Positions 17,901-26,341 are shown, counted from the first letter of the stretch. The stretch is DNA of 51,675 nucleotides from Nocardia amamiensis (GCF_015477605.1 NZ_JADLQX010000041.1:1-51675), one strand, 5' to 3'. Translations and numbers: made by a program. Notes: generated by a model from the sequence alone, not told the origin.

Positions 17901-18665
17901 TTGTCCAACCAGGAGAGCGCCGGATTGAGCGCACTCGGCGCCGTGCTGTCACCGATCGAGGGTGGCGGTCCGAAGACCGAGGCCGTGGTGCAGCGGCTGT
18001 CCGCCGCGATCAGCCTCGGCGTCATGGCGGATGGCCAGCAGTTGCCGAGTGAGACCGATCTCGCCAACCAGTTGGGTGTGTCGACGATGACCCTGCGGGA
18101 GGCACTGGCCGCGCTCCGGCAGCAGGGCATCGTCTACACCAAGCGCGGCCGCGGTGGCGGCAGCTTCATCCGCGGCTCGGCGGAGGTCCTCGAGAACACC
18201 TCGCTGGTGCGGTTGCAGCAGATGAGTATCCAGCAGCTGCGCGATCTGGGGGACGAGCACTTCGCCGTCACCGGAGCGGCTGCCGTGTTCGCCGCGCGCC
18301 GCGGTCTGCGGGCCGATATAGCCCGGCTCCGCGCGCTTGCCGAGCGGCTGCAGGGCAGCACCGAGCTCGTCGCGGCACGCCGGGCCGACAGCCGGTTTCA
18401 TATCGAGATGGCGGTGTGCGCGCAGTCCACCCGGCTGACCCGCGCCCAGGTCGGTCTGCAGGCGGAGCTTTCCGCCTTGCTCTGGCTGCCGCGGCTGAAA
18501 CTGGATCCGTCGGTAGAGGCGACCGCGCTTCGTGACCTGGTGGACGCGATCGAACGAGAAGACGATGCCCGAGCGAGAGAGCTGGCAGAATCACATACCG
18601 AATCACGGATCCGCCGCCTCGTCGCCCTACGCTTGGAGCTCAGTGATGATGAGGGACACCGATAA
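17901..18665 (+). CDS. GntR family transcriptional regulator (FadR subfamily)
   Basis: A 254-residue regulator. The winged helix-turn-helix spans about residues 25-92, with the GntR signatures LPSETDLANQLGVSTMTLRE and ALRQQGIVYTKRGRGGGSFI. The C-terminal all-helical FCD-type effector domain follows (roughly 105-245), with DSRFHIEMAV supplying the expected Asp/His-type metal/ligand residues. It begins with TTG at 17901, supported by GAGGAG six bases upstream. Its 3' end overlaps the cache-domain gene by 20 bases, so the two are made together. The effector is unknown; FadR-subfamily members usually sense small organic acids. Confidence 0.92.
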   Translation: MSNQESAGLSALGAVLSPIEGGGPKTEAVVQRLSAAISLGVMADGQQLPSETDLANQLGVSTMTLREALAALRQQGIVYTKRGRGGGSFIRGSAEVLENTSLVRLQQMSIQQLRDLGDEHFAVTGAAAVFAARRGLRADIARLRALAERLQGSTELVAARRADSRFHIEMAVCAQSTRLTRAQVGLQAELSALLWLPRLKLDPSVEATALRDLVDAIEREDDARARELAESHTESRIRRLVALRLELSDDEGHR

Positions 18666-19392
18666 CTTTCCGGCCTCGGTGACCGTCGAGTCGCTCGCTC
18701 ATGCCGTCACGAAACTGGCCGACGAGGTCTATCTGTCGCTGGCAACCATCGGGACCGCGCTGGCAACCCTCTGGGAGGGCCTGATCGAGAAGCCGCGGTC
18801 CGCTCCACAGTCGACCGACCTCGCACCGCTGCGCGACACCATCGTCGACGAACTCGAGCGGCGCGGGAGGCTCTTCGACGGCGCCGGCGCGGTGATGGCC
18901 GAGGGCATTCTCGCGGATCGCCCCCTGTATCTGGAGTGGTGGCGTCTGGACGCAGAACGCGGACCGCAACGCCTGACGCTGGAACTGAATCCACACAGCG
19001 AATACTTCTACGACTACACCAAAATGGACTGGTTCGCGATCCCCCGTGACGAACATCGGCGATGGGTGTACGGGCCGACCCTCGATTACGCGTGCAGCGA
19101 TCAGTACGTGTGCACATTCGCTATACCGGTCACGACCACCGCGGGAACCTTCCTCGGAATCGCCGGTGCCGACGTGCCGGTTGCCGCGATCGAGGAGGTG
19201 CTGCTTCCGCGATTCAAGGCATCCGGTCAGCGGGTAGTGCTGGTCAACGGCGAGGGCCGCGTCATCATGGGGACCGATCCCGAATTCACCCCCGGGTCCA
19301 AGACGAGCCGGATGGACCGATCTGTCGCGGCGGTACCGATCGAGGGGGTGCCCTGGTGGTTGTACCCGCTGGGATCGAGGGCACCCCACTGA
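18646..19392 (+). CDS. Cache-domain sensor-like protein
   Basis: A 248-residue protein with a cache (PDC-like) small-molecule-binding domain. The segments LTLELNPHSEYFYDYTKMDW, FAIPRDEHRRWVYGPTLDY, TFAIPVTTTAGTFLGIAGAD and VLVNGEGRVIMG are typical of cache folds. There is no signal peptide and no membrane segment; residues 1-75 are helical. It therefore seems to be a cytoplasmic, stand-alone cache protein, whereas cache domains are usually extracytoplasmic parts of receptors. The start at ATG 18646 lies inside the end of the GntR gene, with GGAG seven bases upstream. A joint role, the cache protein binding the same ligand as the regulator or modulating it, is inferred. Confidence 0.78.
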   Translation: MMRDTDNFPASVTVESLAHAVTKLADEVYLSLATIGTALATLWEGLIEKPRSAPQSTDLAPLRDTIVDELERRGRLFDGAGAVMAEGILADRPLYLEWWRLDAERGPQRLTLELNPHSEYFYDYTKMDWFAIPRDEHRRWVYGPTLDYACSDQYVCTFAIPVTTTAGTFLGIAGADVPVAAIEEVLLPRFKASGQRVVLVNGEGRVIMGTDPEFTPGSKTSRMDRSVAAVPIEGVPWWLYPLGSRAPH

Positions 19393-19747
19393 AGTGGCCG
19401 GGTTCCTCGGCCGGATACCTCACCGCCGAGCGGCTGACACGGCCGTGGGCCTCGTGCTGGGCAGCAGAATCATTGCATGCGGCGGAGCATGCGGATGACC
19501 GCGCTGTCCACTCGAACCGCCTTGGCGAGCAAAGGTTCCCGAACGCTGACGCGTCGCCTGACGCCGCCTTTGGCCAGATAGTCGCGTCCGTGCCGGAGTC
19601 GCCTGACGCCGCCCTCGTATGGTCGACTGCGCCGTAATCGCACTCAGGCACCGCTGCCGCTCGCATACACATCACCTGGCTGCCCGGCCCGGCGCGGGCC
19701 AAACAACGACGGCAGGCTCGTCGAGCCGCCGGTCCGGTGCGCGCCGG
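19393..19747. other. Non-coding stretch with short direct repeats
   Basis: About 355 bases between converging genes. It contains GTCGCCTGACGCCGCC twice (19553-19568 and 19598-19613, 45 bases apart) and GCATGCGG twice (19475-19482 and 19487-19494). Frames here have poor coding character on both strands. Probably decayed sequence or a 3' region. Confidence 0.45.
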
Positions 19748-20704
19748 CTACGCGACGAGTTCGAGGTGGGCGCCCTCGACCTTGCCGGTACCGCCCGCGC
19801 GCGTCAACAGGCGCGCAACCGCCTCGGCCACCTGCCTCGGCTGCTCGAGAATCACCGAGTGACCGGCGCCCTCGACCAGCACCAGGTCCGAATACTCGAC
19901 GGCGGCGGCCATCGCGACGGAATGCGACGGCGGCGTCATCAGGTCGGCCGAGCCGCAGAGCACCAAGGTCGGGATCTTCGAAAGAACGGCAAGCGCGTCG
20001 GTTCGGTCGTAGACCATGAATTCGCTCAAGAAGCTCGCCATCGTCACGATCGGCGTCTGGTTGCGCATGGCGTTGGCGAGGGTGAGCACGCGAGGGTTGA
20101 CCGCGCGATCGCCGAATTCGGCGGTACGGACGAGCGGGGCGAGGAACTTGCAGGCCATCAGCTTCGCGCGGTGCATCGCGCCCGGAGCACGTCGTACGGC
20201 GGCCTGGAATGCGGAAACCGCCGGGTTGCGCAGGAGGCGGCCGAAACCGGCGTCGGCGAGCCCGCTAGCAGCAGTCGCGATGAGCGCGACGCCGACGATG
20301 CGAGTGCCGATCTCGTGCGGGTACCGGCTGGCGTAGGTCAGCGCGGTCATGCCGCCCATCGAGTGGCCGACGAGGACGACCGGCCCGTCGGGAGCGACAG
20401 CGTCGAGCACGTCCCGCAGATCGTGGCCGAGCTGCTCGAGGTTGTAGGTCCGCCCGGACGCCACGGCGGAGTCGCCGTGGCCGCGGTGGTCGTAGGACAC
20501 GATCCGGGCGCCGGTGTATCGGCGCAGCAGTGCGTGGCGGACGTAGGCCCAGGACTCGGTGCGCAGGCAATGTCCGTGCAGGAGCACGACCGTGAGGTCC
20601 GCGTCTCGCGGGCCGTATTCGCGAACTGCCAGTGCCACACCGTCTTCGGTGGAGACCGTGGCACGACGCTCCGCCGTGGTGGCGATTGTGCTGGAGATCG
20701 ACAT
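19748..20704 (-). CDS. Alpha/beta-fold hydrolase
   Basis: A 318-residue serine hydrolase of the alpha/beta-hydrolase_1 group. The oxyanion segment VVLLHGHCLRTESW, the nucleophile elbow VLVGHSMGGMTAL, the acid in LCGSADLMTPP and the His in GAGHSVILEQP make a complete Ser-Asp-His triad. The length and the long cap region between strands 6 and 7 (ARASGLADAGFGRLL-type segment) are normal. ATG 20704 has GGAGG five bases upstream. The substrate cannot be predicted; lipid or ester hydrolysis or epoxide-type chemistry are options. No signal peptide. Confidence 0.88.
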   Translation of the reverse strand: MSISSTIATTAERRATVSTEDGVALAVREYGPRDADLTVVLLHGHCLRTESWAYVRHALLRRYTGARIVSYDHRGHGDSAVASGRTYNLEQLGHDLRDVLDAVAPDGPVVLVGHSMGGMTALTYASRYPHEIGTRIVGVALIATAASGLADAGFGRLLRNPAVSAFQAAVRRAPGAMHRAKLMACKFLAPLVRTAEFGDRAVNPRVLTLANAMRNQTPIVTMASFLSEFMVYDRTDALAVLSKIPTLVLCGSADLMTPPSHSVAMAAAVEYSDLVLVEGAGHSVILEQPRQVAEAVARLLTRAGGTGKVEGAHLELVA

Positions 20705-20789
20705 GGGAGCCTCCGGTCTGCTGGCGGTGACAGGTTCAACTGTCCGCCAGACGCGCCGCCGGTATCAGGCCCCCGAGAGATGGGGTCCG

Positions 20790-20803
20790 TCCCCCAAGGG
20801 GGA
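20790..20803. promoter_or_regulatory. Palindrome TCCCCCAAGGGGGA upstream of hydrolase gene
   Basis: A 6-base inverted repeat (TCCCCC/GGGGGA) with a 2-base centre, 86 bases upstream of the alpha/beta-hydrolase start. Its symmetry and position suggest an operator, but the regulator is unknown. Confidence 0.45.
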
Positions 20804-20979
20804 ACAGATCACCACCTAGGGTGCACTGCCGCCCGTCCGCTGTGCCGAATGCCGCGCGACCGGCGAAAGCTCGGCTCGTGACCGCCGCTGATTTCGATCC
20901 GTGTCGCGCCGCCGACCCGGCAATTGCCGAGGCGTCGGCGCGACCCTTCGGGAGTCGTCACCGAGGCCGGAACCCAAGA

Positions 20980-22233
20980 TCAGCGCGGCGGTCGGTTCAT
21001 GTCCCGGTTCATCTGCGGGATTTCGATGCTGATCGGCATCCGTAGTTCGGCGAGGTAGATCAGCGCTGCTTGGCGGAGGAATTCGTCGAAGAGCCAGTAG
21101 GCATCCGGCGCGAGCGGGACAACGGGGAGCAGGCCTTCGCGGACGGCGATGAAGGGTCCCCAACTCACCCGCAGCAGCGGGTCCCAGACCGGTTCCCTGG
21201 GGATGGCCAGGCCATCGGCGATCTTGTCGCCGAGCAGGAAGCGGGTGAACGCGCCGAGGACCGGCTTGCTGAGTACGGCGAGATCGAGGTTGGCGCCGAG
21301 GCGGAGGAGCCGGTCGGCCAGCTTGGCGCCCTCTGGAGTCGGAGCCAGTACCGGGTCCAGGACCTGCCGGGCCTGGTCATCGGCCTCGTCCCATGAGGCC
21401 GGAATGTACTCGTCGCGGATGCCGAGCATGTGCGCGCAGAGCTGCCAGGAGTGCAGGAAAGCCTCGGACTCGGCGGCGGGAATCGGCACCTTCCACGCGG
21501 TCAGATGCTTCATGACGGTCGTGGGCAGGCTGTGCCAGGTGACCATCATGTCGTTCTGGCTGATCGGAATGTCCTCCTCAGCGGAGTGCACCCAGTACGG
21601 GGACTGCGGCAGCAGGTGACGCACCGCGGCATGCACCAGCCGGGTCTTGACGCAGGTTACGACCATCTCGCCATCGGGGGCATAGGCATTCGCGGTCCCG
21701 ATGTCGTAGCCGAGTTTCGCGGTCTTGGAGATGCGGTCCTTCAGATCGTGGCCACCCTTGGAGTAGTAGACCGCGCGCGCCTCCTTGGGAATGACCGTGC
21801 TCATCATGCCGCTGGCCAGCCCGTACAACACACCGAGGTAGAGTCCTCGCTTCTTGTTGAACTGCACCGCGGTGGCCAGCTTGCCGTGGTCGGCCCACGG
21901 CGGCAGCCGACGGGCGTACTCCATGAAGTCACGCAAGTCCGGCGGCAGACCCGCGGGCAAGGGCTGACCATTCCTGGTCCAGGTCCGCAACAGCTCATTG
22001 ACTTTCGGCACGTCTCCCCGGTCGAGCAGTGCGGCGACCAGCTCGTCGGCCTCGGGGTCCCACACTCCCATCGGATCGGCCCCGGACCCACTGCCTGCCA
22101 CCGAACCCTGCGGCGACCAGGTCCACGGCTCCGCCCGCACCGGGCTCACCATGGCGTCGAGCCCGAGCACCACCGTGACGATGCAATAAGAGCCAGCAGT
22201 GCTCGTTCGCGCCTTCAGTTTAAGAATATTCAT
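20980..22233 (-). CDS. lcp: Latex clearing protein-like rubber oxygenase (DUF2236/MpaB family)
   Basis: A 417-residue secreted heme-type oxygenase resembling Lcp of rubber-degrading actinomycetes, which cleaves poly(cis-1,4-isoprene) oxidatively. The mature part starts near EPWTWSPQGSVAGSG and contains YYSKGGHDLKDRISKTAKLG, CVKTRLVHAAVRHLLPQSP (about 195-212) and NDMMVTWHSLPT (about 227-238); the Lys-Thr pair and the His of TWH are plausible heme-pocket residues of the family. From ATG 22233 there is a basic start and a hydrophobic core ending SPVRA-EP, a Sec-type signal peptide; known Lcp proteins often use Tat, and no twin-arginine motif is seen. The ribosome site is weak. Other DUF2236 oxygenases are an alternative assignment. 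Lies 219 bases downstream of a membrane-protein pair. Confidence 0.8.
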   Translation of the reverse strand: MNILKLKARTSTAGSYCIVTVVLGLDAMVSPVRAEPWTWSPQGSVAGSGSGADPMGVWDPEADELVAALLDRGDVPKVNELLRTWTRNGQPLPAGLPPDLRDFMEYARRLPPWADHGKLATAVQFNKKRGLYLGVLYGLASGMMSTVIPKEARAVYYSKGGHDLKDRISKTAKLGYDIGTANAYAPDGEMVVTCVKTRLVHAAVRHLLPQSPYWVHSAEEDIPISQNDMMVTWHSLPTTVMKHLTAWKVPIPAAESEAFLHSWQLCAHMLGIRDEYIPASWDEADDQARQVLDPVLAPTPEGAKLADRLLRLGANLDLAVLSKPVLGAFTRFLLGDKIADGLAIPREPVWDPLLRVSWGPFIAVREGLLPVVPLAPDAYWLFDEFLRQAALIYLAELRMPISIEIPQMNRDMNRPPR

Positions 22234-22452
22234 TAACTTAGCAAGCTCTGCGCCGTGTTGTACGAGCTTTGCGCGATTTACTCCCACCGAGGGCCGACTG
22301 AGCAAAATCGGCCACAACAACGTCGATCAACGTCCTTGAACAGCATGATCACCGGAATCGCATCGGGATGGCTCAACGAGAAGATGCCGAAAACCGACCG
22401 GACAGCAGGAGAACTCCACCCTGCAACGGCGCGGCAGAACAGAGGATAACGA

Positions 22453-22668
22453 CTAGTCACTTACAGACTTGGGTGGCTGCCTCGATGGTTGGTCCGCGCC
22501 GTGTTCGGACGGCGAACCCGCAGTCCGCTCGCCACCCTCCGCACGGCGGTCCCGCAGGGCCACGAACACTACGACCGCGACCACGAGCAACGCTGGCAGG
22601 AAAGCGGGTATCGCCAGCAGGATCGAATGATCGGCCAACAGGTCTGCACCGTCGTAGCCCTGGATCAT
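22453..22668 (-). CDS. Small single-span membrane protein coupled to the upstream gene
   Basis: A 71-residue protein. Its ATG (22668) overlaps the stop of the large membrane gene as ATGA, indicating translational coupling. Residues 16-38 form one membrane span (ILLAIPAFLPALLVVAVVVF), preceded by a short acidic, probably outside segment (YDGADLLADHS) and followed by a charged, Pro/Ser-rich cytoplasmic tail. No family recognised. The coupling suggests it is an accessory subunit of the larger protein. Confidence 0.72.
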   Translation of the reverse strand: MIQGYDGADLLADHSILLAIPAFLPALLVVAVVVFVALRDRRAEGGERTAGSPSEHGADQPSRQPPKSVSD

Positions 22669-24530
22669 CGCGAAACCGCCGATTCCTCCGGCGCCACCCC
22701 CGGGCTCACGTGCGGATACCGGTCGTTGATCCGCGCCGCACCCCAGGACAGTGCTCCGACGAGGACCAGGCTGCACACCAGCACGACCAGCGATGCCGCA
22801 CCGAACAACCAGGACGGGTAGTCGAACGATCGCTCCCGCTGCAGCAGGGTGATCTCGGCGATGAACGGCCGGGTGAAGGAAGCGAGCGCGGGGACCTCCT
22901 CGGCGCCTATACCCGGGTCGGCGGCCAGGAAAATCGGCGCCGCGGTCAGAACGCGACCATCCTGCATTCGCAGGACCGTCTTCCATGTGCCGTGTGCCGG
23001 AACCGGTTTGGTCGACACATAGTGGCCGGGGCCCACCCGCTGGAGTTGGTCGACCACCAGACCGCGGCCGGGACTGTCGCCGCCGATCCCGCCCTGCCAG
23101 GACAGGATCTGGACCCATTCGGGATCGGAGCCGACGAGACCGGCAGGAGTGACACGGATGTTGCCGAGCACCATCCTCCCGCCTGTCTCCGATTCGGCGT
23201 CGCGCAGTGCCACCGTGGCGTCGGCCTGTTCCGGAACCTCGATGAACAGCCCGTTGGCGGTCGCCGCGGCCGCGGTCACGACCGCGGCGATCATCAGGCC
23301 GCGTCGCACCGGTGGGCGTGGCAGCGCATCGCCTCGCAGCACCAGGCCCAGAAGCGCGCCGACGACACCGCCCGCGATGCCGGTGGGCACCGCCATCGCA
23401 AGAAGTTCCGGCCACATCGCATTCGGCCACGAGTCGACGAACATCGCACGGACCCAAAGGGATTCCAGCCACAGCCCCGCCGTCGCGATCCCGAGTCCGC
23501 AGAGCGCACCCCACCAGATCGGCCGCCGGGCGAGCGGCAGCAGCGCCAGTAGTTCCACCACGACGGCTGCGCCGAGATACAGCGGGAAGACGTTGCGGGG
23601 CGCGTCGATGACCGGCCCGCCGACCAGCACGGCCACCACGGCGCGGACGAAGGCGGCGAACAGCACCACAACCAGCGTGCCGCCCCGCCCCAGGGTCGCG
23701 CGGGCGGCGACGAGGGTGACGGTGGCCGCGGCCACGATGAGCATCGGCTGCAGCACGAGCCGGAACTGCGGCACGCCGAAATCGAATTCGACCTGGAACA
23801 CCGACAGGCCGATGAGCAGGCCGCCGAAGGCGCAGGACCGCAGCAGCCACATCAGCCGCCCGTCGGTGCGGCCGGGATCGGGCCGGTTGCGCCTGCCCTC
23901 GAACTCCAGCAGCAGCACACCGACCAGCGATAATCCGGCGCCGCCGATGAGCATCAGATGCGTCGGTCCCCACAGCGTGACGTCCTGTCCGAACAGCCGA
24001 TGCCAGACGTCGTCGAGCGGGAACGCGATCAACGCGTAGAGGCCGGCACCGGCGATCAGGATGCCGCCGACCGGCGCATACCAGGTGCGGGTGACGCGCA
24101 CCGCCGCAGCGCCGGGCTTCTCGTCCAGCGGGAGGACGATCGCCGACATCCCGGCGGTGAACAGGAAGAACAATCCCGCCAGGATGAAGTAGTGCGCCGG
24201 ATTCGCCAGCGGCCCCGCATCGCGACCGTTGCCGACGTGCAAGCTGACATCCCAGATGAAGCCCAACAGCGCGGTCAGGATCGTCGCGAGGAACATCACC
24301 AGCGGCAGCGCGACCCAACCCGGCCGGTTGCACAGTCGCCCGAGCCCGTCGGCGAGCCGCTGCAGCCAGGTGATGCGGCGGGTCCGGTGCAGATACCCGA
24401 CCCACAGCAGCAGGAGCGCGACGACGGCTGCGGCGCCGGTCATGACCGCGACCTGGTCCAGGGCCGCTCCACCACCCTCGGCACCCGGAGCGGCGGACCA
24501 CACGATCTCTTCTTGCGCGATGTCGGGCAT
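22665..24530 (-). CDS. Large multi-span membrane protein of unknown function
   Basis: A 621-residue protein with about a dozen hydrophobic segments in two blocks, separated from the last span by a hydrophilic region of about 150 residues (from SETGGRMVLGNIRVTPAG to FTRPFIAEITLLQRE) that looks extracytoplasmic. A striking loop reads LDDVWHRLFGQDVTLWGPTH, followed by LMLIGGAG; the conserved Asp, His and Trp there could bind a metal or cofactor. I know similar uncharacterised actinobacterial membrane proteins but cannot name a function. ATG 24530 is chosen because GGAGG lies five bases upstream; ATG 24554 is an alternative. It overlaps the small membrane gene at its 3' end and lcp follows on the same strand. 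Confidence 0.82.
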   Translation of the reverse strand: MPDIAQEEIVWSAAPGAEGGGAALDQVAVMTGAAAVVALLLLWVGYLHRTRRITWLQRLADGLGRLCNRPGWVALPLVMFLATILTALLGFIWDVSLHVGNGRDAGPLANPAHYFILAGLFFLFTAGMSAIVLPLDEKPGAAAVRVTRTWYAPVGGILIAGAGLYALIAFPLDDVWHRLFGQDVTLWGPTHLMLIGGAGLSLVGVLLLEFEGRRNRPDPGRTDGRLMWLLRSCAFGGLLIGLSVFQVEFDFGVPQFRLVLQPMLIVAAATVTLVAARATLGRGGTLVVVLFAAFVRAVVAVLVGGPVIDAPRNVFPLYLGAAVVVELLALLPLARRPIWWGALCGLGIATAGLWLESLWVRAMFVDSWPNAMWPELLAMAVPTGIAGGVVGALLGLVLRGDALPRPPVRRGLMIAAVVTAAAATANGLFIEVPEQADATVALRDAESETGGRMVLGNIRVTPAGLVGSDPEWVQILSWQGGIGGDSPGRGLVVDQLQRVGPGHYVSTKPVPAHGTWKTVLRMQDGRVLTAAPIFLAADPGIGAEEVPALASFTRPFIAEITLLQRERSFDYPSWLFGAASLVVLVCSLVLVGALSWGAARINDRYPHVSPGVAPEESAVSR

Positions 24531-24723
24531 GAGCGCCTCCAGCACAGGAAGCATGTATATGTGACTTACAGTATCACGAAATTTCCCGCCGCTGAAGAAG
24601 GTCGACGCGAGCGATCAGGAATCGAGAAGCGCTGGTCACCCAGCCGTAGCTAACGTCTTCACCACCGAGGTCCGCCCGGCAGATCGCCGGGACGTGGGCT
24701 GCTCGCCGTCGGAGGAGGACGCG

Positions 24724-25245
24724 ATGAACTGGAACAAGCGGGTTCGGCAGACGCACCGGTGGCTGGCCATCGTCTTCACGGTGACCGTCATCGGCACCGT
24801 CGTGGCTTTGGCGCTGCAGGGTCCGGTCTGGGTGTCCTACCTACCGCTGCCTCCGCTCGCCTTGCTCCTCTTTTCCGGTCTCTCGATTTTCGCGGTGTCG
24901 TACGCCACCGCGCGGCGCACCCGCCCAGCCGCGGACATTCCGCCCCGGCAGGCGCGTGAGACCGGAGAGCGTTCGTCCGCACAGTGGGTCCGGCAGCTGC
25001 ACCGTTGGTCGGCCATCGCCTTCGTTTCGACCGTGCTCGCCGCTTTCGTCGCCTTGGCAGAGCAGGAGCCGGTGGTCTGGGTGTCCTACCTACCGCTGCT
25101 CCCGCTGGCTCTGCTCCTGTTCTCCGGTCTGTACATGTTCGTACTGCCGTATGCCACCAAGCGGCGCAGCGCCCGTCGGGTGCTCGCAGCTCCGACCGAC
25201 CCACGGTCCGGGCAGCCGAACGAACGTTCGTCGACGACGCGCTAG
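24724..25245 (+). CDS. Membrane protein made of two tandem copies of one unit
   Basis: A 173-residue protein with AGGAGG upstream of ATG 24724. Residues 7-65 and 89-148 are copies of each other: VRQTHRWLAIVF and VRQLHRWSAIAF at the start, VWVSYLPLPPLALLLFSGL and VWVSYLPLLPLALLLFSGL near the end. Each copy has two membrane spans, so the protein should have four. The DNA of the second half of each copy is also nearly the same, pointing to a recent in-frame duplication. The linker (66-88) is polar. No family is recognised. Its stop TAG shares the bases CTAG with the stop of the converging RidA-like gene. Confidence 0.82.
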   Translation: MNWNKRVRQTHRWLAIVFTVTVIGTVVALALQGPVWVSYLPLPPLALLLFSGLSIFAVSYATARRTRPAADIPPRQARETGERSSAQWVRQLHRWSAIAFVSTVLAAFVALAEQEPVVWVSYLPLLPLALLLFSGLYMFVLPYATKRRSARRVLAAPTDPRSGQPNERSSTTR

Positions 25246-25649
25246 TCCAGTACCGCGGTCGCCTCGACTTCCACCATGATGTCCGGCTCGCCAAGGGCCG
25301 ACACGCCGAGCAGCGTGATCGGCTTGACCGGATCGATGCCGAGCTTTTCGGCGGCGCGCCCGACCCCTTCGCCGAGCAGCGGCATCTTGTCCGGCGTCCA
25401 GTCGACGACGTAGATGGTCAGCTTGGCGATGTCGTCCCAGGAGCCACCGACCTCGGCCATGACCGCGGCCACATTGAGATACGCCTGCTCGACTTGAGCG
25501 GCGAAGTCGCCCTCGCCGACCTTCTCGCCGTTTGCGTCGCGGGCCACCTGGCCCGCCAAAAACACCAGCTTCGATCCCTCGGCGATCGAGAGTTGGCGGT
25601 ACACCTCTGGTTTCGGCAATGCCTCGGGATTGACCAGTTTCACGGCCAT
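25242..25649 (-). CDS. RidA/YjgF/TdcF family protein
   Basis: A 135-residue Rid-superfamily protein. The family core KLVFLAGQVARDANG, QAYLNVAAVMAEVGGSWDD and the C-terminal EPDIMVEVEATAVLD are clear. Classical RidA enzymes, which hydrolyse reactive 2-aminoacrylate imines, use an Arg within the region just before the last strand (RSCVEVARLP in the E. coli protein). The corresponding stretch here is ITLLGVSALGEPD with no Arg, so it more likely belongs to a Rid subgroup without imine deaminase activity. ATG 25649 has GGAG upstream. It is divergent from a TetR gene with a palindrome between them, suggesting control by that regulator. Confidence 0.88.
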   Translation of the reverse strand: MAVKLVNPEALPKPEVYRQLSIAEGSKLVFLAGQVARDANGEKVGEGDFAAQVEQAYLNVAAVMAEVGGSWDDIAKLTIYVVDWTPDKMPLLGEGVGRAAEKLGIDPVKPITLLGVSALGEPDIMVEVEATAVLD

Positions 25650-25700
25650 GGTCCACTCCTTCGTTCGTCTCGGTCCGCGGTGCGGCACCCGGAGCAAACC

Positions 25701-25718
25701 ATAACAATGCTATGTTAT
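25701..25718. promoter_or_regulatory. Palindrome ATAACA-N6-TGTTAT between RidA and TetR genes
   Basis: ATAACA (25701-25706) and TGTTAT (25713-25718) form a perfect 6-base inverted repeat with a 6-base centre, in an unusually AT-rich spot 8 bases before the TetR start. TetR-family operators typically look like this, so autoregulation and control of the divergent RidA-like gene are likely. Confidence 0.65.
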
Positions 25719-25726
25719 TTTGCGCC

Positions 25727-26341
25727 ATGGCACGCAGCAAGAATCCCCGCATCCGGTCGATGCTGATCGAACGAGCCGCGCACATGCTCCGGATGCGCCG
25801 GCCGGTGACATTGCGCGCCTTGGTCGCGGGCACCGAAGTGTCGACCATGGCCGTCTACACGTACTTCGACGGCATGGACGGGCTGTGGAAAGCCTTGCGG
25901 CAGGAGGGTTTCACCCGCTTGGCCGCGAAACTCGCCAGGATCGCGACGACTTCCGACCCGGTCCGGGACCAAGTCGCGCTCGGTGCCGCGTACCTGCGCA
26001 ACGCGCTGGAGAACCCGGATCTCTATCGCGTCATGTTCGACGCGAGCTTCGAACTCGAGGACGCCGCGGCCGCCGACGAGACGCTGCACCGCTTGGTGGA
26101 CGCGGTGCAGCGAGCGAAAACCGACGGCCGCTTCCGGGCCGACGTCGACCCGCTGGAGCTCGCGACACAGGCATGGGCCATCGGCCACGGCCTCGCCACC
26201 CTGGTCACCTCGGGACCGCTGCCGCGCGAGACCCTCGCCTACGGCGTCCCGATGCTCACCGCACTCTTCGTCGCCGCGGGCGACGATCCCGAGCGATGCA
26301 GACGCTCGGTCGAATCCGGCTGGGACGTTCTCCCGTCATGA
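25727..26341 (+). CDS. TetR/AcrR family transcriptional regulator
   Basis: A 204-residue regulator. The N-terminal DNA-binding domain (about 1-55) contains PVTLRALVAGTEVSTMAVYT followed by YFDGMDGLW, the family's helix-turn-helix and Tyr/Phe signature. The C-terminal ligand domain resembles the TetR_C group with VDPLELATQAWAIGHGLATL. The start at 25727 is preferred; ATG 25712 in the same frame lies inside the palindrome. No Shine-Dalgarno is seen, so a leaderless message is possible. The stop overlaps the stop of the convergent downstream gene (TCATGA). Confidence 0.9.
   Translation: MARSKNPRIRSMLIERAAHMLRMRRPVTLRALVAGTEVSTMAVYTYFDGMDGLWKALRQEGFTRLAAKLARIATTSDPVRDQVALGAAYLRNALENPDLYRVMFDASFELEDAAAADETLHRLVDAVQRAKTDGRFRADVDPLELATQAWAIGHGLATLVTSGPLPRETLAYGVPMLTALFVAAGDDPERCRRSVESGWDVLPS

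Noticed and set aside
19286..19702. 138-codon minus-strand frame in the gap after the cache gene
   Set aside because: Overlaps the real cache gene and has no ribosome site or recognisable domain.
22453..24501. 682-codon minus-strand frame overlapping the large membrane gene
   Set aside because: Only its last 71 codons are real (the small coupled membrane protein); the rest is an out-of-frame, Arg-rich shadow of the 621-residue protein.
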